From: Actinomycetota bacterium
GTDB lineage: Bacteria; Actinomycetota; Geothermincolia; Fen-727; JAQURN01
Direction of reading: 5' to 3'
Length of the DNA stretch: 9,959 bases
NCBI GenBank assembly: GCA_028715585.1
Contig: JAQURN010000040.1
Location: 1-9,959, forward strand
Shown here: positions 6,351 through 9,959 of the stretch, in pieces
Layout: each line of letters opens with the position of its first letter
How positions within the stretch are numbered: the first letter of the stretch is position 1
Program-made: the position numbers and the translations under genes
Notes under the pieces: generated by a model
The model's input: only the letters and a program-made list of their open reading frames with translations
Told to the model about the DNA's origin: nothing
Database searches by the model: none

Positions 6351-7199
6351 TCATTCGAATGTGTGGCCAACTAGGCAGAGGGCGTTTTTTCCCAGTATCG
6401 CATCCAGGTTCTCCGGCGAAATTTGGGCGTCTTTTATCTCGTCCAGGTGCCTCTTGATGCGAAGAAGGGGAAAATCGGTGCCAAAAACGATGCGCCCTGG
6501 TCCGGCTATCTGGAGAGCTATTCTGTATATCCGCGAATCGTAGAGAAAAGGCGAAGCCGCCGTGTCGTAATACACGGATGACGTCAACCTGGCTACCTCC
6601 GGCATTAACTCGTAGAAGAACAAGCCTCCTCCCCAGTGGGCAAGCACTGTCTTTGTCTCTGGAAATTTTTCCAGGTAGCGATAAGCCTTCTTGGGAGTGG
6701 TGGGGGTCTTGCCTGAGTAGCTATGACCCACTTCTTCGTTCACGTGTAGGAGGAGAAAGCTATCCGCTTCTTGCACAGCTCGCACTATCAATCCCATCGT
6801 TTGCTCGTCATCTATTTCAAACCCCTGTGCCTCTGGGGAGATTTCCCCCACGCCTTTGAGCCCTTCCCCGAAACACCTCTCGAGCTCCCGTTCGCATGCT
6901 TTGCCCGCGAGGGGATGGACGATGGCGAGACAGAATAGCCTTTCCGGATAAGCTTTTTGTGCCTCTATCATGTAGTCATTGTGCGCTCGACATAGATCAA
7001 GACTTCGCCAGGGGAAGCCACATACGATTGCTTTGTTGACTCCCGATTTATCCATTTCCTGGATGAGCTCCTGGTAGGTTACCATCCGGGATTTGGGGTT
7101 CTCATAGATATAAGCGAAAGACGGATCACGTTTCGAATAAAGGCCCCTTCTTTCAATGACTTCTGGCGGAAAAATATGAGTATGCGCGTCAACTATCAA
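6351..7199 (-). CDS. Amidohydrolase-2 family metal-dependent hydrolase
   Basis: A TIM-barrel metal-dependent hydrolase or decarboxylase of the amidohydrolase-2 (ACMSD-like) type, 282 residues. Visible ligands and motifs are D-A-H-T-H (H6 and H8) on strand 1, G-V-G-E-I-S near 116-121, L-L-H-V (H152), L-A-H-W-G-G-G (H188) and F-G-T-D-F-P (D242) near the end. This order and spacing fit one metal held by H6, H8, H152 and D242, with H188 in catalysis. Related proteins act on cyclic amides, lactones or carboxylated aromatic and acyl compounds; the substrate here is unknown. No signal peptide is present, so it is cytosolic. The start is a TTG at 7199 with a purine-rich GGAGAGGA about eight bases upstream; the conserved D-A-H-T-H falls at residues 4-8, which leaves no room for a later start. 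It is divergent from the dienoyl-CoA reductase-like gene and converges with the HAD-IA gene. Confidence 0.9.
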   Translation of the reverse strand: MIVDAHTHIFPPEVIERRGLYSKRDPSFAYIYENPKSRMVTYQELIQEMDKSGVNKAIVCGFPWRSLDLCRAHNDYMIEAQKAYPERLFCLAIVHPLAGKACERELERCFGEGLKGVGEISPEAQGFEIDDEQTMGLIVRAVQEADSFLLLHVNEEVGHSYSGKTPTTPKKAYRYLEKFPETKTVLAHWGGGLFFYELMPEVARLTSSVYYDTAASPFLYDSRIYRIALQIAGPGRIVFGTDFPLLRIKRHLDEIKDAQISPENLDAILGKNALCLVGHTFE

Positions 7200-7274
7200 T
7201 TCAGTTTCCTCTCCTCGAACCTCAAGGGATGCGCAAGGATAGTAGCATATTTGGACGGAGAGCGATTGGCGCTC

Positions 7275-7316
7275 CTGACAATTACCTTTTGCTCTTCGAT
7301 ATACTTAAACTATAAA
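7275..7316 (+). promoter_or_regulatory. Possible promoter region for the dienoyl-CoA reductase-like operon
   Basis: Two overlapping candidates are visible. CTGACA (7275-7280) pairs with TATACT (7300-7305) over a 19-base spacer, and TTGCTC (7289-7294) pairs with TATAAA (7311-7316) over 16 bases. Either leaves a leader of about 75-90 bases before the ATG at 7397. The leader shows no strong hairpin, riboswitch-like fold or terminator that I can see. The 197-base gap is shared with the divergent amidohydrolase, for which no clear promoter was found. Confidence 0.35.
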
Positions 7317-7396
7317 GCGCGAATCTTGCCTACTAAATCGGCCGAGCTGTTTAGCATGGGTGAAATTTAGAGTGGTATCTAAGAGAGGGGTGGAAG

Positions 7397-9331
7397 ATGG
7401 GAGATTTTGACGTCATCTTTGAGCCGGTAACTATTGGTTCCGTGAAGGTCAAAAACAAAATTATAATGCCAGCGATGCACATTGGGATGGCGGAAGGCGG
7501 TTTCTTAACCGAGCAATTTATGGGGTTCTATGAAGAAAGAGCGGCAGCTAATCCCGGACCAGGTCTCATAATAATCGGTGGGTGCTATGTCGAGAAAAGG
7601 GGCATGGGAGCGCCCAACTTTGTTGGGCTTGACGATGACAAGTTTATCGGCGGCTTACGGAAGTTCACTTCCGTGGTGCATGCCTCTGGTACGCTCACTG
7701 CTGCCCAACTTTACCATGGCGGGCGTTACTGCCACAGCCAGGTGATAGGCGAGCAAGCGGTTTCGGCTTCGGCAGTGCCTTCGAGGTTTACCGGAGAGAC
7801 CCCCAGGGCGCTTACTGAAGAAGAGATAAATCAGACGGAGGAGAACTTCGCTGCCGCGGCTAGACGCGCAAAGGAAGCTGGATTTGACGCCGTGGAGCTG
7901 ATTAGCTCCGCGGGTTATCTTATCAACCAGTTTCTTTCACCCCTTACCAACAAGAGAACCGACCGCTACGGTGGCGACATCCACGGCAGGATGACTTTCC
8001 TCCTCGAGACTATCAGGGCAGTGAGGGGCGCGGTGGGAGAAGACTTTCCGCTCATACTAAGACTTTCCGGCTCTGATTTCATGGAGGGCGGGCACACTCT
8101 AAGGGAATCAAAGGTGGTGGCGAGAGAGGCGGAGAAAGCGGGAGTGAATCTCATAAATGTCACTGGTGGTTGGCATGAGGCCAGGGTGCCTCAGATTACC
8201 ATGAATGTTCCAAGGGGGGCTTATGTTTATCTAGCGGAGGGCATAAAAGAAGCAGTGGAAGGCATTCCGGTGGCTTGCTGTAACCGCATAAATGACCCCT
8301 GTATCGCTCGGGAAGTGCTCGAGGAGGGTCGCTCCGACATGGTTTCGATGGGTCGTGCCTTCATTGCGGATCCCCTTTTCCTCCGCAAGACATATGAGGG
8401 GAGAAGCGAGGACATAAGGAAGTGTATAGCATGTAACCAGGGCTGTTTTGACCACGTTTTCATGTTGAAGCCCATTACTTGCCTTGTGAACCCCAGAGTG
8501 GGGAGAGAGAAAGAGACGAAGCTTGAGCCGGCTGCGAAGAGGAAAACGGTAATGGTAGCTGGAGGTGGAGTGGCGGGGATGGAGGCGTCTTGGGTTGCCG
8601 CCCATAGGGGTCACAGGGTATCGCTTCACGAGAGCTCGAGCGAGCTCGGTGGGCAAGTGCTCCTTGCTTCCGCGCCGCCTGGCAGGGAGGAATTTGGAGA
8701 ACTGGTTCGCTACCTTAAAAGGCAGGTTGGAAAGAAGAGCGTGGAGACAAAGACAGAGAGCACTGTAACCATTGAGCTAATCGAAGGGGTGAAACCCGAT
8801 GTCCTCATTCTCGCTACCGGTGCCAGGCAGATAGTTCCAGCTATCCCCGGAATAGATTCCCCAGAAGTCTTGTATGCCTGGGATGTCCTTGCTGGGAAGG
8901 CGGAAACAGGAGAGAAGGTTTTGATGGTGGGAGGAGGAGCCGTAGGAGTCGAGACTGCGATGTTCCTCGCGGAGAGAGGAAAGAAGGTCAGAGTGCTGGA
9001 GATGACGGATAGGTGCGCTTCGGACGTGGGGTTATCCACTCGCTGGACCATCCTCCAGGACGCTAGAAGACTCGGGGTCGAAATGTTCACTAACTGTACG
9101 GTAAAGGCGATAAAGAAAGGGAATATCATTGCCCTTGTAGAGGGGGAAGAAAAGGAATTTAAGGGGGATACGGTTGTGGTGGCGGTTGGTTCGAAACCTA
9201 GGGATGAACTCGAAAAAGCGATTGCTGCCTGTTCCCACCAGCCCCAGGTAATAAAGATAGGTGATTGCTCCAAGCCAAGAAAGGCGATGGAAGCGATGCA
9301 CGAGGGATTTGAAGCTGGATTGAAACTTTGA
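7397..9331 (+). CDS. FadH-like 2,4-dienoyl-CoA reductase / NADH:flavin oxidoreductase (FMN, 4Fe-4S, FAD)
   Basis: This Old Yellow Enzyme-type oxidoreductase has 644 residues; E. coli FadH has about 672. The FMN TIM barrel (about 1-335) includes H-G-G-R (108-111), G-Y-L-I-N-Q-F-L (173-180), Y-G-G-D (191-194) and G-W-H-E-A-R (258-263). Y174 and H260 match the FadH proton-donor pair. A 4Fe-4S site follows: C343, C346, C350, C362 (C-x2-C-x3-C-x11-C). Then come an FAD-binding G-G-G-x-x-G (389-394) with E-L-G-G-Q (416-420) and an inserted NAD(P)H site V-G-G-G-A-V-G (511-517). Electrons would pass from NAD(P)H through FAD and the cluster to FMN, reducing an enoyl or dienoyl substrate in the cytosol. 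Related 2-enoate reductases share the architecture, so the substrate is open, though the barrel motifs favour the FadH branch. The ATG is preceded by a strong GAGGGGTGG site. dCMP deaminase follows closely. Confidence 0.93.
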   Translation: MGDFDVIFEPVTIGSVKVKNKIIMPAMHIGMAEGGFLTEQFMGFYEERAAANPGPGLIIIGGCYVEKRGMGAPNFVGLDDDKFIGGLRKFTSVVHASGTLTAAQLYHGGRYCHSQVIGEQAVSASAVPSRFTGETPRALTEEEINQTEENFAAAARRAKEAGFDAVELISSAGYLINQFLSPLTNKRTDRYGGDIHGRMTFLLETIRAVRGAVGEDFPLILRLSGSDFMEGGHTLRESKVVAREAEKAGVNLINVTGGWHEARVPQITMNVPRGAYVYLAEGIKEAVEGIPVACCNRINDPCIAREVLEEGRSDMVSMGRAFIADPLFLRKTYEGRSEDIRKCIACNQGCFDHVFMLKPITCLVNPRVGREKETKLEPAAKRKTVMVAGGGVAGMEASWVAAHRGHRVSLHESSSELGGQVLLASAPPGREEFGELVRYLKRQVGKKSVETKTESTVTIELIEGVKPDVLILATGARQIVPAIPGIDSPEVLYAWDVLAGKAETGEKVLMVGGGAVGVETAMFLAERGKKVRVLEMTDRCASDVGLSTRWTILQDARRLGVEMFTNCTVKAIKKGNIIALVEGEEKEFKGDTVVVAVGSKPRDELEKAIAACSHQPQVIKIGDCSKPRKAMEAMHEGFEAGLKL

Positions 9332-9348
9332 CCCTGGAACGTGGTGTT

Positions 9349-9849
9349 ATGGTAGAGCGCAAAAGTAAAAGGCGTCCAGGCTGGGATGAATATTTTATGG
9401 GAATCGCCAGGGTTGTTGCCACGAGATCGACTTGCCTGCGCAGGCAGGTTGGGGCAGTGATTGTGAAGGACAAGAGGATACTCTCCACCGGATACAACGG
9501 AGCTCCGGCTGGTCTTGCTCACTGCGAGGAAGTGGGATGTCTAAGGGAGAAAATGAAGGTGCCCTCAGGTAGTAGTCATGAATTCTGTCGTGGAATTCAT
9601 GCCGAGCAGAACGCAATCATACAGGCTGCGCTTCACGGGGTTTCGATATCTGGGGGAGTCGTGTACACCACCCACGAACCTTGTGTGCTTTGTACCAAGA
9701 TGCTCATCAATGCCGGCATAGAAGGCATATATTACCTGGAGCCATATCCTGATACGCTTGCCAGGGAAATGATAAAGGAGGCAGGTATCTTTTCGAAACA
9801 GATGGAAATGGATGGCTCTAGTGCAACCGGTGGTTCGCTGGGGTTTTAG
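9349..9849 (+). CDS. dCMP deaminase (ComEB-type zinc deaminase)
   Basis: This enzyme deaminates dCMP to dUMP, feeding thymidylate synthesis. From the ATG at 9349 it has 166 residues. Motifs are W-D-E-Y-F-M (12-17), A-T-R-S-T-C-x-R-R-Q-V-G-A (24-36), S-T-G-Y-N-G-A-P (46-53), H-A-E-Q-N-A-I (84-90; H84 zinc ligand, E86 proton shuttle) and P-C-V-L-C (111-115; C112 and C115 zinc ligands). Extra Cys and His residues at C59, C64 and C80 fit the accessory zinc seen in some dCMP deaminases. A TTG at 9328, overlapping the upstream stop, could add seven residues, but family members usually begin a few residues before W-D-E-Y-F, so the ATG is preferred; neither has a strong ribosome site. It sits 17 bases after the reductase gene and 20 before a WecA-like gene, so the three are probably one transcript. 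Confidence 0.94.
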   Translation: MVERKSKRRPGWDEYFMGIARVVATRSTCLRRQVGAVIVKDKRILSTGYNGAPAGLAHCEEVGCLREKMKVPSGSSHEFCRGIHAEQNAIIQAALHGVSISGGVVYTTHEPCVLCTKMLINAGIEGIYYLEPYPDTLAREMIKEAGIFSKQMEMDGSSATGGSLGF

Positions 9850-9869
9850 GCTTTGAACGGTACGTGACA

Positions 9870-9959
9870 ATGTTGACGCATCTCATTGTTTTTGGAATAG
9901 CCCTTTTTTCTACACTTGTGATGACGCCAGTTGTGAGAGTTTTGGCTAATCGCTTCAAG
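9870..9959 (+). CDS. Start of a polyprenyl-phosphate GlcNAc-1-phosphate transferase (WecA/TagO-like), truncated
   Basis: Thirty codons run from ATG 9870 to the window edge without a stop. They encode a hydrophobic first helix (L-I-V-F-G-I-A-L-F-S-T-L-V-M) followed by T-P-V-V-R-V-L-A-N-R-F-K, which matches the usual N-terminus of WecA/TagO/MraY-family enzymes, where T-P-x-V-R precedes a short basic loop. These membrane enzymes load a sugar phosphate onto undecaprenyl or decaprenyl phosphate for wall or surface glycans. An in-frame GTG at 9864 is an alternative start. Support comes from the common pairing of this gene with dCMP deaminase in Gram-positive bacteria, which I state from memory. The catalytic motifs lie outside the window, so the call is partial. 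Confidence 0.62.
   Translation, partial: MLTHLIVFGIALFSTLVMTPVVRVLANRFK

Noticed and set aside
7176..7370. 64-codon plus-strand frame across the amidohydrolase start and the divergent gap
   Set aside because: It overlaps the conserved N-terminus of the amidohydrolase, has no ribosome site, and contains the promoter-like sequences of the following gene.
9433..9446. Fourteen-base perfect palindrome TGCCTGCGCAGGCA
   Set aside because: It encodes the conserved C-L-R-R-Q-V stretch of dCMP deaminase, so the bases are largely fixed by the protein.
8710..9522. 270-codon frame antisense to the end of the reductase and the deaminase
   Set aside because: It crosses two well-supported genes on the other strand and its product, rich in Ser, Thr and Pro, shows no motif.
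9577..9601. Nine-base perfect inverted repeat (CATGAATTC and GAATTCATG) with a seven-base loop
   Set aside because: It lies inside the dCMP deaminase gene and covers codons leading into the conserved H-A-E motif. There is no U-run after it and nothing suggests an operator; chance is the simplest reading.

Overview
The window looks like part of a bacterial chromosome of mid-range GC, probably from a deep-branching actinobacterium. The pointers are a mycobacterial-type glucosyl-3-phosphoglycerate synthase, a dCMP deaminase gene leading into a WecA/TagO-like polyprenyl-phosphate sugar-phosphotransferase, several TTG starts, and one gene whose -10 box sits almost on its start codon, which suggests a leaderless transcript. 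The phylum is inference. The last gene points to cell-wall or glycan synthesis on a polyprenyl carrier and argues against an archaeon. There are no rRNA or tRNA genes, insertion sequences, CRISPR arrays or integration marks.

Layout. Positions 2-2305 form a plus-strand block: the 3' part of gpgS, a four-helix membrane protein of unknown role, and a HAD-IIB phosphatase. GpgS makes glucosyl-3-phosphoglycerate and a phosphatase must then release glucosylglycerate, so the HAD protein is a reasonable candidate for that step. A DraG-type ADP-ribosylglycohydrolase homologue (2311-3279, minus) converges on this block. Its fold motifs are kept, but two active-site segments are rewritten, including the second metal-binding motif. 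A divergent intergenic region separates it from an MFS transporter (3450-4715), which is followed by a Nudix hydrolase (4773-5357).

Next comes a 50-codon cysteine-rich gene on the minus strand (5384-5536), which is easy to miss. It is divergent from a HAD-IA hydrolase (5645-6349), which converges with a one-base gap on an amidohydrolase-2 family enzyme (6351-7199, minus). The final block is on the plus strand: a three-cofactor 2,4-dienoyl-CoA reductase-like enzyme (7397-9331), dCMP deaminase (9349-9849), and the first 30 codons of the WecA-like transferase (9870 to the window edge).

Most of the region is small metabolic genes packed tightly with frequent strand changes. Only the gpgS block and the fadH-like/dCMP deaminase/wecA-like run look like operons. 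The most unusual items are the active-site-degenerate ADP-ribosylglycohydrolase homologue and the small four-cysteine protein with its near-leaderless promoter arrangement.
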